Shown: one piece after another, positions 7,216-15,104 of the stretch
Numbering within the stretch: the stretch's first letter is position 1
Layout: every line of letters begins with the position of its first letter
Assembly (NCBI GenBank): GCA_027214255.1
Contig: JAPWHL010000029.1
Span: 1-43,292 of the forward strand
Length of the DNA stretch: 43,292 bases
Source: Roseovarius aestuarii
GTDB taxonomy: Bacteria > Pseudomonadota > Alphaproteobacteria > Rhodobacterales > Rhodobacteraceae
Direction: 5' to 3'
The notes under the pieces: generated by a model
Databases searched by the model: none
What the model saw: only the letters and a program-made list of their open reading frames with translations
What the model was told of the DNA's origin: nothing
Made by a program: the position numbers and the translations under genes

Positions 7216-7550
7216 GGGACAGCGCCAGATTTGCAGCGGTGGTTCTACCGGCCAGGGCGTAATCCGCCGGATAAATTCGGCGCGAGCCCGGGCGCAAGGG
7301 ACGGAAGCGGGCCACCCGCCAGATAGGCAGAGGATTATCGCGCAATCGATCGGGTAAGTCTACGCGCGGGCGGGTCCCGACAGCGAAAAACCTGTCACGG
7401 TCAAAGCGACTGCGACCGAGGGGAGGAGCTTCTTGACTGAATGGCGCATGCTGAGGAACCTCCGTGACAGGAGTTCAGCATACATACGATAATATACTAT
7501 CGCAACACTAAGTATAAAGACGCATAAGGAAGTTTATGTTAAATAATCCG
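7216..7550. other. Gene-free stretch before the IS remnant
   Basis: I find no supported gene here. The last 90 bases (about 7460-7550) are noticeably A/T-rich compared with the surroundings and abut an IS6-type terminal repeat. They could contain a promoter or mark a junction. Confidence 0.4.
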
Positions 7551-7568
7551 GGTTCTGTCGCAAAGTTC
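7551..7568 (+). mobile_element. Solo IS6-type terminal repeat
   Basis: GGTTCTGTCGCAAAGTT matches the first 14 bases of the IS6 ends at 60-77 and 42,539, then diverges by one base and does not continue into an IS6 transposase. It is a relic end at the boundary with the IS3-type remnant. Confidence 0.55.
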
Positions 7569-7658
7569 ACATAAACCTTCTATCAGGGCACCTGATCTGT
7601 CGATGGGGCTGGTTCTATCTCTCGACCATCCTTGACGACTACAGCCGCTACATCATCG

Positions 7659-7703
7659 TCCCGCTGCCCGGCAGTCGTTTGCAAAGCAAACGATGAGAGG
7701 GGG
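7659..7703 (+). repeat. Palindromic repeat element, copy A
   Basis: The insert has the core TTTGCAAAGCAAA flanked by TGCCCGGCAG on one side and GAGAGGGG on the other. It interrupts the conserved transposase segment between the codons for YIIV and KLCTTM. It is the same element as copy B at 7927 in opposite orientation. Confidence 0.75.
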
Positions 7704-7926
7704 GAAGCTCTGCACGACGATGAAGGCTGCGGACGTCACCGACACTCTGGAACTGGCGCTCCAGGCGTCTGGCCGCAACAACGCGACGGTCATTCAGAAA
7801 CCTCGGCTGCTCAGCGACAATGGCTCGTCTTACGTCGCCTCTGATCTTGCCGTTTATCTTGAGGACAAGGGCATGGATCACGTCCGCGGTGCCCCGCATC
7901 ATCCCCAGACCCAGGGCAAGATCGAG

Positions 7927-7972
7927 CCCCTCTCGGCAGATTTGCTTTGCAAATCGCCTGCCGGGCAATGGA
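7927..7972 (-). repeat. Palindromic repeat element, copy B (inverted)
   Basis: Read on the minus strand it gives TTGCCCGGCAGGCGA, TTTGCAAAGCAAA and GAGAGGGG in the same order as copy A. It interrupts the conserved segment between QTQGKIE and WHQTMKN of the transposase. Confidence 0.75.
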
Positions 7973-8213
7973 TGGCACCAGACCATGAAGAACCGGGTTC
8001 TCCTGGAAAACTACTTCCTGCCCGGCGACCTGGAACGTCAAATCGGCGCCTTCGTCAACCACTACAACAACCACCGCTACCACGAGAGCCTGAGCAATCT
8101 AACCCCGGCCGATGTCTATTACGGCCGCGGCGCAAAGATCCGGAAGATGAGAGAGGAGATCAAGAAACAGACAATCCGAAAACGCCGGTTGCAGCACCAA
8201 GTCGCGGCTGCCT

Positions 8214-8241
8214 AAACTCAAACTCAAACTCAAACTCAAAC
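8214..8241 (+). repeat. Tandem hexamer AAACTC, about 4.5 copies
   Basis: Immediately at the transposase stop codon the unit AAACTC is repeated four times and followed by AAAC. It lies inside the 3' end of the IS remnant and may vary by replication slippage. Confidence 0.85.
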
Positions 8242-8355
8242 CGAACCAGAGCCTCCGTTACAAAAACGCCTCAGCTCTCCGAAAAACTCTGACGACGGAC
8301 ATCCCGCGACCACCTCTGACATCGCTTCCGTATCTTCACTTGCACGGGGTCCCAG

Positions 8356-10197
8356 TTAACCAGTTGATTCCCCCGGTTGGATCCTCAGCGCCCGGAGTGC
8401 ATTGAGGATGACCGCGACGTCGATCACCTCTTGCAGCAAAGCGCCCTGCACCGGAGTCAGGTAGCCAAAGGCCGCAGCAAACATGCCCGCGACCGACAGG
8501 CCAATCCCTGCAACGACGCTCTGCCACGCGATAAGGCGTGCGCCGCGGGCAATGACCAGACCCGGCAACAGCCGCCCAAGGTCGTCCACCAAAAGAACCA
8601 CATCCGCAGTCTCGGCTGACGCTGCGGCACCACGTGCACCCATCGCCACGCCAACATCCGCCGCGGCAAGTGCGGGTGCATCGTTTACACCATCGCCCAT
8701 CATCATGACCGGGCCGTGTTTGCGCTCGGATAGAACCAAGAGCACCTTTTGATCTGGTGTCAGATCCGCGTGGACAGCATCAAGGCCCAGTCCCTTTGTC
8801 ACCGCGTCTGCAACGGCGTGCCTGTCGCCGGTCGCCAACAAGAGGCGTGTAACCCCGTTTTGGCGAATGTCGGACAGCAACGCAGGTGTCCCGCTGCGCA
8901 ATGTATCGGCCATCTCGATCCAACCAGCAGGGCTGCCGTCGACGGCAAGCGACACCATCACTGCCCCCGGTGCCAAAGGTTTCGGATCGAGAGTGGTTCG
9001 GGTTTGTGCCGCAATGAATCCGGTTCCGCCGACCACGATCGCCCGACCATCCACCATTCCGGTGACACCTTCGCCTGGTGTTTCAACAACGTTTGTAGGC
9101 ACCGGCAAGTCAACGCCGCGCGCCTGAGCTGCCGCGACAACAGCCTGTGCCACCGGATGCTTGGAGCCCTGATCGAGTGAAGCCGCGAAATAAAGGATGT
9201 CCTTTTCGCTCAAATCGCCGGTCGACGTGACCGCCACGATCTTCGGGCGCCCGTCCGTCAGCGTTCCCGTCTTGTCAAAGATCAGCGTTCGGGTGCGGGC
9301 CATGGCTTCAAGCGCCTGTGCGCCTTTGATCAGCACGCCGAAATGCGCCGCCCGTGACATGCCCGCAACAAGGGCCACAGGCACGGCCAGGATCAACGGG
9401 CACGGGGTAGCAACGACCAGGACAGCGACCGCCCGGATCGGATCGCCGCTAAACCACCAGGCACCGGTCGCCAGAGCGACCGTCACCCCCAGAAAAAGCA
9501 GTGAGTATTTATCTGCAAGGCGCGCCATCGGTGCGCGGGATTTCTGTGCCGCCTCTACAAGCCTCACGATGCCGGCATAGGTGCTCTCGGATGCCGCACG
9601 GGTCGCGCGCAGATCGAAAGCCTCGCCCGCGTTGGTCGAGCCGCTCATCACGTCCATGTCGCGCGTCAGGCGCACCGGCATCGCTTCGCCCGTCAGCGCA
9701 GATAGATCCAACATGGCCTGCGCACTTTGCAAAGCGCCGTCAACAGGAGCCACGTCCCCTTGCCGGATCAACAACAGATCCCCCGGCACGATGGCGTCCA
9801 GTGCGACCTCTTCCAGCCGTCCGCCCTGATGCCGCGTCGCTGTGCGCGCGATCCGCGACAGAAGATCGCGCATCTCACGCCGGGCACGACCCTCGGCAAA
9901 GCTTTCCAGAAATGTGCCGCCTGAATACATCAGTGCGACCACTGCAGCTGCGAGCGCTTCGCCAAACACCAACGCCGCCGACATCGATAAAGCAGCGACG
10001 ATGTCGAGCCCGACCCGCCCCTGCGCGAGACTTCGAATAATCTCGATTACAAGGGCGGCAAGAACCGGTACAACACCAGCCGACCAGGCCAAGGCAGCGA
10101 ACTCCGGCAAACCGGCCATCCAAAGGCCCGCACCGGATATCAGGCCCAGCAAAGCAATGGCCAGCAGAGCGGTCTTTAAGCGATCATTAAGCATCAA
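8356..10197 (-). CDS. Heavy-metal P-type ATPase (P1B-like, CPL motif)
   Basis: The 613-residue membrane pump has the actuator TGEAMPV motif, the phosphorylation motif DKTGTLT with Asp308, and GDGVNDAPALAAADVG for the hinge. The transmembrane metal site is TPCPLILAVP with Cys266, i.e. CPL, not the CPC of classical Cu/Zn/Cd pumps. There is no N-terminal metal-binding domain; the protein starts directly with membrane helices. The exported metal therefore cannot be named. It lies 31 bases after cbpM and is probably in one operon with cbpA-cbpM, a rare combination. Confidence 0.92.
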   Translation of the reverse strand: MMLNDRLKTALLAIALLGLISGAGLWMAGLPEFAALAWSAGVVPVLAALVIEIIRSLAQGRVGLDIVAALSMSAALVFGEALAAAVVALMYSGGTFLESFAEGRARREMRDLLSRIARTATRHQGGRLEEVALDAIVPGDLLLIRQGDVAPVDGALQSAQAMLDLSALTGEAMPVRLTRDMDVMSGSTNAGEAFDLRATRAASESTYAGIVRLVEAAQKSRAPMARLADKYSLLFLGVTVALATGAWWFSGDPIRAVAVLVVATPCPLILAVPVALVAGMSRAAHFGVLIKGAQALEAMARTRTLIFDKTGTLTDGRPKIVAVTSTGDLSEKDILYFAASLDQGSKHPVAQAVVAAAQARGVDLPVPTNVVETPGEGVTGMVDGRAIVVGGTGFIAAQTRTTLDPKPLAPGAVMVSLAVDGSPAGWIEMADTLRSGTPALLSDIRQNGVTRLLLATGDRHAVADAVTKGLGLDAVHADLTPDQKVLLVLSERKHGPVMMMGDGVNDAPALAAADVGVAMGARGAAASAETADVVLLVDDLGRLLPGLVIARGARLIAWQSVVAGIGLSVAGMFAAAFGYLTPVQGALLQEVIDVAVILNALRALRIQPGESTG

Positions 10198-10228
10198 AAG
10201 TCATCCGTTGATCTTTCGCACACCTTAT

Positions 10229-10558
10229 TCAGCCCTGTTTCAACGTGGTGTCGATCCGGTTGCGCAGATCCACAGGCAGGGCGTCAATAACCTGGGCGAT
10301 TGCCGCAAGATCCTGTCGCGCGGCGTGCAATTGATCGATGAGCGAGATCACAATGCCAAGCGCTGTTTCATCAAGATCGAGATCCTGAGACAGGTCGCAC
10401 AAGAGCTCCAACCGCGCGATGTCAATGGGACGGAAAACATATCCGTCGGTATGGCGCTGCGGCTTAATGAAATCGCCTTCGATGAAGCGCACAAGCTGTA
10501 CGCGGGTCAATCGTGTTACCGTAATGACGACTTCATCCTCTGAGAAAAAGTCTGTCAT
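10229..10558 (-). CDS. cbpM: CbpM-like modulator of CbpA
   Basis: The 109-residue helical protein starts with a MerR-like segment (EVVITVTRLTRVQLVRFIEGDFIKP) and contains DIARLELLCDLSQDLDLDETALGIVISLIDQL, typical of CbpM. CbpM binds the J domain of CbpA and tunes its DnaK co-chaperone and DNA-binding activities. Its start overlaps the cbpA stop by four bases, so translation is coupled. Confidence 0.85.
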   Translation of the reverse strand: MTDFFSEDEVVITVTRLTRVQLVRFIEGDFIKPQRHTDGYVFRPIDIARLELLCDLSQDLDLDETALGIVISLIDQLHAARQDLAAIAQVIDALPVDLRNRIDTTLKQG

Positions 10559-11502
10559 GTCTCTGCCCTCTTCATCAGATCAATGCGCGGATCAAACCCG
10601 TGATTTTGGCGCCATTCAGACAGAAATTCGCGCAGGCTCTCATCGGGATCAGGCGGCACAACGACCTTCAATTCGATTTTCTGATCGCCTTTCGTCTTTC
10701 GTCCCGCTCGCGCAACGCCACGGCCCTTCAAACGCAGGACCCTGCCGGTGCTGGCCCCAGGTGGCACTGTCAGACCTACCGGTCCGTCGATGGTAGGTGC
10801 GGTGACTTTGCCGCCCAGAATGGCCTCGTCTATTGTAATCGGCAAAATCAGCAAGATGTCTTCGCCCTCCCGTCGGAACACCGAATGGGATCGCACAAGG
10901 ACTGTGATCAATGCATCACCGGGTGGTCCGCCATCAAAGCCGGGGCTGCCCTTGCCGCGCAGTCGTAGGGTTTGACCATCCTCCGTGCCGCGCGGGATCT
11001 TGACCTCAAGGCTTTGGCCGTCCGGCAGAGTTATCTTCGTTTTACTGCCCCGCACGGCATCAAGGAAAGGCACTTCCAATGTATAGCGCGCGTCCGCCCC
11101 GGCGGCCTGAAAATCACGTGCGCCAAAATCGTCGGCACCACGCGTGCGCCCGCGGTTCCGCAAAATCTCAGCAAAGATATCTGCGGGATCGGCATTTGCC
11201 CCGAAGCCATGACCTTGTTGGTAAGCGTTGTCAGGTGCCTGTGCGAAATCGCGGTAATACTGGCGCTGAGGGCGTTCCGCACCTAGCCCGTCAATCTCGC
11301 CGGCATCAAAGCGCGCACGGGTCTCTGGATCTTTCAACACTTCATATGCAGCGGCAATGGCCTTGAACCGTGCTTCTGCGCCCGCGTCGTCGGGATGTAG
11401 ATCCGGATGGCTGGTGCGCACCAGTTTGCGATATGCTTTCTTGATTGCGTCTGCCGTGGCCGATTTGGGCAAGCCAAGCGCTTCGTATGGATCGTTGGGC
11501 AT
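10555..11502 (-). CDS. cbpA: DnaJ-family co-chaperone CbpA
   Basis: A J domain occupies residues 4-70 (YEALGLPKSATADAIKKAYRKL, with the HPD motif in TSHPDLHPDD). A Gly/Phe-rich linker follows, then two DnaJ C-terminal substrate domains (YTLEVPFLDAVRG, RLRGKGSPGFDGGPPGDALI, LTVPPGASTGRVLRLKGRG). There is no zinc-finger, as expected for CbpA and unlike DnaJ. It stimulates DnaK and can bind curved DNA. A Crp/Fnr-type box lies 99 bases upstream, shared with the divergent efflux operon. Confidence 0.92.
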   Translation of the reverse strand: MPNDPYEALGLPKSATADAIKKAYRKLVRTSHPDLHPDDAGAEARFKAIAAAYEVLKDPETRARFDAGEIDGLGAERPQRQYYRDFAQAPDNAYQQGHGFGANADPADIFAEILRNRGRTRGADDFGARDFQAAGADARYTLEVPFLDAVRGSKTKITLPDGQSLEVKIPRGTEDGQTLRLRGKGSPGFDGGPPGDALITVLVRSHSVFRREGEDILLILPITIDEAILGGKVTAPTIDGPVGLTVPPGASTGRVLRLKGRGVARAGRKTKGDQKIELKVVVPPDPDESLREFLSEWRQNHGFDPRIDLMKRAET

Positions 11503-11600
11503 TCAGGTTCCCTTAATTCTGACTAAAGCGCAGCAAGCGACCCATCCGACCGTCCGGTGCCTCTTTCCGCTCAAGATGCCACGTCGGGTAGGGAGCCGTC

Positions 11601-11614
11601 CTGATCCAAGTCAG
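11601..11614. promoter_or_regulatory. Crp/Fnr-type box CTGAT-N4-GTCAG
   Basis: CTGATCCAAGTCAG sits between divergent cbpA (start 11,502) and the HlyD-like gene. It is 99 bases from each if the latter starts at TTG 11,713. It could control both operons. Confidence 0.65.
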
Positions 11615-11712
11615 CACCAAAGGTGTCCGGGTCGCCTATTCTGACCAAGCAGACATCGGATCGGAAACTGACGCACCTGCGGTCTCAAACTCAATTCGAA
11701 AAGGGCGTCACA

Positions 11713-12873
11713 TTGACGGCAACTGATAAAACTTCCAATGGGAACGGCACGACCGATCTGCTGGCTCTGAGTCCAGCCCCCGTCCCTGCCCTGCGTCATA
11801 CGGCACCAGCCACCGCACCAAAGCGAAGGATTTGGCTCTGGATCAGTGCAGTCGGCTTGATTCTTGGGCTGGCGGCTTTCGCCTATTCACAACTGTGGAT
11901 GGTCGGGCCGTCGGTGGTCGCTGTCGAAATGGCGCAGCAGGCGCCCGTCACACGCCTTCTCGCCGTCAACGGACGTATTGCTGCAGTCAATTCCGTCGAC
12001 ATCCGGCCCGTTGTTACAGGCACCCTGATAGCCATTGCCGTTACCGAAGGTGATGTGGTCGAAGCAGACCAGATCCTTGCACAAGTGGACGCCGCCGCGC
12101 AAAATGCAATTGTGCGGCAAGCCATGGCTGGCCTGGATGCAGCCCTCGTTACCCAAGCTCAGGCAACCGAAAGCTACGAGCGCGCGCTGTCCCTTGGCCC
12201 AAATATCGCCAGAAGCGTGCTCGAAACCGATGCCCATGTCGTCCAAACGGCGGTGCAGGAGGTTGCGCGCCAAACCGCCGCTCTTGATCAAGCCCAAGTC
12301 GTGCTTGGCAATCACACCATCCGCGCGCCGCGCAGCGGCACTGTTGTGGCGCTTGACGCCGAGCTGGGCCAACTTACCGGACCCACAATTCCCTTGCTGA
12401 CACTAGCAGATTTGAGCGATCTGGTGGTCGAGGCCGATGTGGACGAAGCCTATGCGACACAGATTGCATTGGGACAACCAGCGGTGCTGCAACTGGCGGG
12501 TGAGGCACGCAATCGAGACGGACACGTCAGTTTCGTATCGAGCCTTGTGGATGTGGCAACCGGTGGTCTGGCGGTCAAGATCGCCTTTGAGGCCCCGGTC
12601 ACGGCCCCTATCGGTCTGACGGTTGCGACGAACATTATCGTGGAACAAAGCGATGCGGCGCTGACACTACCGCGCACCGCCCTGCAGACAAGGGCGGATG
12701 GGACGGGCGTTCTTGTGGTCAGAGATGGGACCGCCATGTTCCAACCCGTTTCGGTGGTCAATTGGCCCGCCGCACGCCTGATCGTTACAGGAGGCCTTGC
12801 CGAGGGTGACACGGTGATCACCGATCCGACCGACATTGAAGCTGGGCAGGCCGTCGTGTCGAGCCAACCCTGA
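11713..12873 (+). CDS. HlyD/MacA-type periplasmic adaptor subunit
   Basis: After a Pro/Ala-rich N terminus there is one membrane anchor (IWLWISAVGLILGLAAFAY). Then come a lipoyl-like half (NGRIAAVNSVDIRPVVTGTL), a coiled-coil hairpin of Ala/Gln-rich helices, the second lipoyl half (IRAPRSGTVVALDAELGQL) and beta-barrel domains. The protein links an inner-membrane transporter with the outer membrane. I chose TTG at 11,713 (AAAGGG upstream); GTG at 11,623 lies only nine bases from the Crp/Fnr-type box and would leave no room for a promoter. It forms an operon with the MacB-like genes downstream. Confidence 0.88.
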   Translation: MTATDKTSNGNGTTDLLALSPAPVPALRHTAPATAPKRRIWLWISAVGLILGLAAFAYSQLWMVGPSVVAVEMAQQAPVTRLLAVNGRIAAVNSVDIRPVVTGTLIAIAVTEGDVVEADQILAQVDAAAQNAIVRQAMAGLDAALVTQAQATESYERALSLGPNIARSVLETDAHVVQTAVQEVARQTAALDQAQVVLGNHTIRAPRSGTVVALDAELGQLTGPTIPLLTLADLSDLVVEADVDEAYATQIALGQPAVLQLAGEARNRDGHVSFVSSLVDVATGGLAVKIAFEAPVTAPIGLTVATNIIVEQSDAALTLPRTALQTRADGTGVLVVRDGTAMFQPVSVVNWPAARLIVTGGLAEGDTVITDPTDIEAGQAVVSSQP

Positions 12874-14090
12874 TGTTATATGCACTCAAGATCGCGGGCC
12901 GATACTTGACGGCGAGCAAAGCGCAGACAGTGCTCCTAGTCGTCGGGGTCGCGGTGGGCGTGTTTATCTTCATTTTCATGTCGGCCCTGATCGGCGGGCT
13001 GGCCGAATTTATCCTGTCGCGCACCGTGGGCGATATCTCGCATATCACGATCGAGGCCGAAGCCGATGACCCTGCCGTATTGATTTCACCAAATGACTTG
13101 GATGGCGGCCATGTCTTGTTCGTCACCGAACGGGGCCGCGACCGGACCGCCACACTGAGTGATGCGGCGACATGGCTTCCCCTGATCGAGGCCGTACCCG
13201 GTGTGCGCGCCGTCTCGTTGCAGATCACCGGTGCCGGATTTCTGACACGCGGCGCTCAGGTCGCCCAAGTCAGCGTGACAGGTTTAGAGCCTGGGAAAGA
13301 ATCCGCGATCCTGGACCTTGAGGGCTACATGGTCGCGGGAACCGTACGGCTCGGCTCGGGTCTCATCGTGCTGGGCAATAGATTGACAGATGATCTGGCC
13401 CTATCGCTCGGCCAGACACTAAGGTTGCAAAGCTCAAACGGGGTCACGGCGACACTCACACTGAGCGGCATCTTTGATACGGGCAATGGTGGGATGGACG
13501 GCGCGCGCGCCTTTGTCAGCCTCTCGACTGCGCGAACCCTCTTTGCCATGCCCCAAGGCGTGACACAGATCGAGATCAAGCTGGACGATCTGAATGCCGC
13601 CGATACCACCGCCCTTCGGATCAGTGGACTCACGGGTCTGGATGCTGTGCCGTGGACAGACGGAGCCGAACAGTTGATGGAGGCGCTAAACGCACAGGCG
13701 CAGACCGGGTACTTCCTGAAAACATTCGCGCTCATCACCATCGTCATCGGGGTCGCCTCAGCGCTCTTGCTCTCAACCTACCGCCGCCGCCCCGAGATCG
13801 GGATCATGCGGGCGATGGGGGCAAGTCGCGGCTTCGTTGTTTTCGTGTTCGTCACTCAAGGTGCCATGATAGGACTGATGGGCGGGGTCACGGGGGCTGC
13901 CCTGGGGTATCTTGCCTTGTTGCCATTCCCATCGCGCGATGCGTTTCAGGCAGGGACTCTGCCGTTGGACATTACCCAGGGATCGTATGGACTGGCCATT
14001 GTCCTGACGCTCATCGGCGCGATACTCGCCTCGATCCTTCCTGCGAGGTCGGCCGCCCGAGTCGATCCAGTCACGGCAATCGGACAATGA
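12873..14090 (+). CDS. MacB/LolE-type ABC transporter permease
   Basis: The 405-residue protein has an N-terminal membrane helix (residues 18-45, with VGVFIFIFMSALIGG), a large periplasmic domain (about 50-265) and three C-terminal helices (FALITIVIGVASALLLSTY, GAMIGLMGGVTGAALGYLALL, and IVLTLIGAILASILPARSAARVDP). This is the FtsX/MacB topology, in which ATP hydrolysis drives movements of the periplasmic domain to expel lipids, peptides or drugs. It starts at the last base of the HlyD-like stop codon and overlaps the ATPase start by four bases. Confidence 0.9.
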   Translation: MLYALKIAGRYLTASKAQTVLLVVGVAVGVFIFIFMSALIGGLAEFILSRTVGDISHITIEAEADDPAVLISPNDLDGGHVLFVTERGRDRTATLSDAATWLPLIEAVPGVRAVSLQITGAGFLTRGAQVAQVSVTGLEPGKESAILDLEGYMVAGTVRLGSGLIVLGNRLTDDLALSLGQTLRLQSSNGVTATLTLSGIFDTGNGGMDGARAFVSLSTARTLFAMPQGVTQIEIKLDDLNAADTTALRISGLTGLDAVPWTDGAEQLMEALNAQAQTGYFLKTFALITIVIGVASALLLSTYRRRPEIGIMRAMGASRGFVVFVFVTQGAMIGLMGGVTGAALGYLALLPFPSRDAFQAGTLPLDITQGSYGLAIVLTLIGAILASILPARSAARVDPVTAIGQ

Positions 14091-14776
14091 CGATTTCGCA
14101 AAACTCCCTTCTTGAGGTGAGCGATCTGGTCAAGACTTTTGGCACCGGGGACGTGGCAACACACGTGTTGCGCGGCTTGTCACTCTCTCTCGCAAAGGGA
14201 GAAATGGCCGCTCTGTTGGGTCCGTCCGGTTCGGGCAAAAGCACGCTGCTGACTATCCTTGGTACGTTGATGAAGCCCACAACAGGCATCCACACCATGC
14301 TGGGGCAGGATCTGATCGCGGCGGACGACAATCAACTGACGGTGTTTCGTAACCTCCATATTGGCTTTGTCTTCCAGTTTCATAACTTGTTGCCCGATTT
14401 CACTGCACTGGAAAACGTCATCTTTCCGACGGCTGTCCGAATGGGCCGCGAGACATCCGCCGCACGCGACCGGGGCCGCGACTTGCTGGTGCGCATGGGG
14501 CTGGAGGAACGGATCAACTTCCCCTCAACCAAACTGTCAGGCGGACAGAAACAACGTGTCGCCGTCGCCCGCGCCCTGATGAACGGCCCCGAACTGGTGC
14601 TCGCAGATGAGCCTACCGGCAACCTTGACCGCGCCTCGGCCAGTCAAGTGATGGAGTTGATCGGACAGATTAACCGCGAGGAAGGTACGACGTTTCTGAT
14701 CTCGACCCATGACGAAAAGATAGCGGGTCTTTGCCGACGTCAATTGGTGGTGGGGGATGGGATTGTGACGGGTTAG
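14087..14776 (+). CDS. MacB/LolD-type ABC transporter ATPase
   Basis: The 229-residue ATPase has Walker A GPSGSGKST, the Q-loop FVFQFHNLLPDFTALENV, the signature LSGGQKQRVAVARAL, Walker B LVLADEPTGNLD and the switch His in ISTHD. The ATG at 14,087 overlaps the permease stop (ATGA). A longer open frame upstream is an overlap artefact with the permease. LolD/MacB-like sequence fits the MacB-like permease. The substrate is unknown. Confidence 0.92.
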   Translation: MTISQNSLLEVSDLVKTFGTGDVATHVLRGLSLSLAKGEMAALLGPSGSGKSTLLTILGTLMKPTTGIHTMLGQDLIAADDNQLTVFRNLHIGFVFQFHNLLPDFTALENVIFPTAVRMGRETSAARDRGRDLLVRMGLEERINFPSTKLSGGQKQRVAVARALMNGPELVLADEPTGNLDRASASQVMELIGQINREEGTTFLISTHDEKIAGLCRRQLVVGDGIVTG

Positions 14777-14843
14777 CGTTCTCGCATGCTTGAGGCGTCG
14801 ATCCGCTGAACAGGTCGCTGCGTCTTGGTAGATGCCGCCTTTC

Positions 14844-14857
14844 CTAACTTGGATTAG
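14844..14857. promoter_or_regulatory. Crp/Fnr-type box CTAAC-N4-ATTAG
   Basis: CTAACTTGGATTAG fits the palindrome and ends 67 bases before the start of the small charged protein gene at 14,925, a typical class II/I spacing for a Crp/Fnr activator. Confidence 0.65.
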
Positions 14858-14924
14858 TGCAAGCCGATGTCCCTTTGTGCGACACTTGATAAACACAATA
14901 TTCTTCAGAGAAAGTGAGCTTCAA

Positions 14925-15104
14925 ATGACTTTTAAAGACCTCGACAAAAAGGCGTTTAGTCCTAAAGAAATCCCTGAGGAGGAAGCGACACCTGCCAACA
15001 AGAGTGATGGCAAGAAGTCGCATGAAAAAGCGACTTCAACAGGTGCGAAGCAAGCACTCAGGCCAGCTGAGGATGATGACCTTTTCGACAATATGCCAGT
15101 CTGA
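14925..15104 (+). CDS. Small charged protein, 59 aa
   Basis: ATG at 14,925 follows GAGAAAGTGAG. The product is very hydrophilic, with alternating Lys and Glu/Asp, no hydrophobic segment, and the ending DDDLFDNMPV. It is probably disordered. It has its own Crp/Fnr-type box 67 bases upstream and overlaps or abuts the CDF exporter gene, so it probably leads that operon. I do not recognise a family. Confidence 0.65.
   Translation: MTFKDLDKKAFSPKEIPEEEATPANKSDGKKSHEKATSTGAKQALRPAEDDDLFDNMPV

Larger units (their letters stand above)
7590..8215 (+). pseudogene. IS3-family transposase (integrase core), disrupted
   Basis: Split over frames are the DDE integrase parts of an IS3-type OrfB: YLSTILDDYSRYI, KLCTTMKAADVTDTLELAL, LSDNGSSYVASDLA, GAPHHPQTQGKIE, then WHQTMKNRVLLENYFLPG and YHESLSNLTPADVYYGRG. 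The N-terminal third is missing. Two insertions of 41 and 43 bases net, each made of the same palindromic repeat in opposite orientation, break the frame. The total of 84 restores the starting frame after the second insertion, but the first copy brings a stop, so it cannot be active. Confidence 0.85.

Noticed and set aside
7632..7844. Short open frame in the IS remnant
   Set aside because: It runs through the palindromic insert in a non-coding frame of the transposase.
13652..14086. N-terminal extension of the ABC ATPase
   Set aside because: The extension lies within the permease gene in another frame and gives an Arg-rich, non-conserved sequence; the family starts at the ATG at 14,087.
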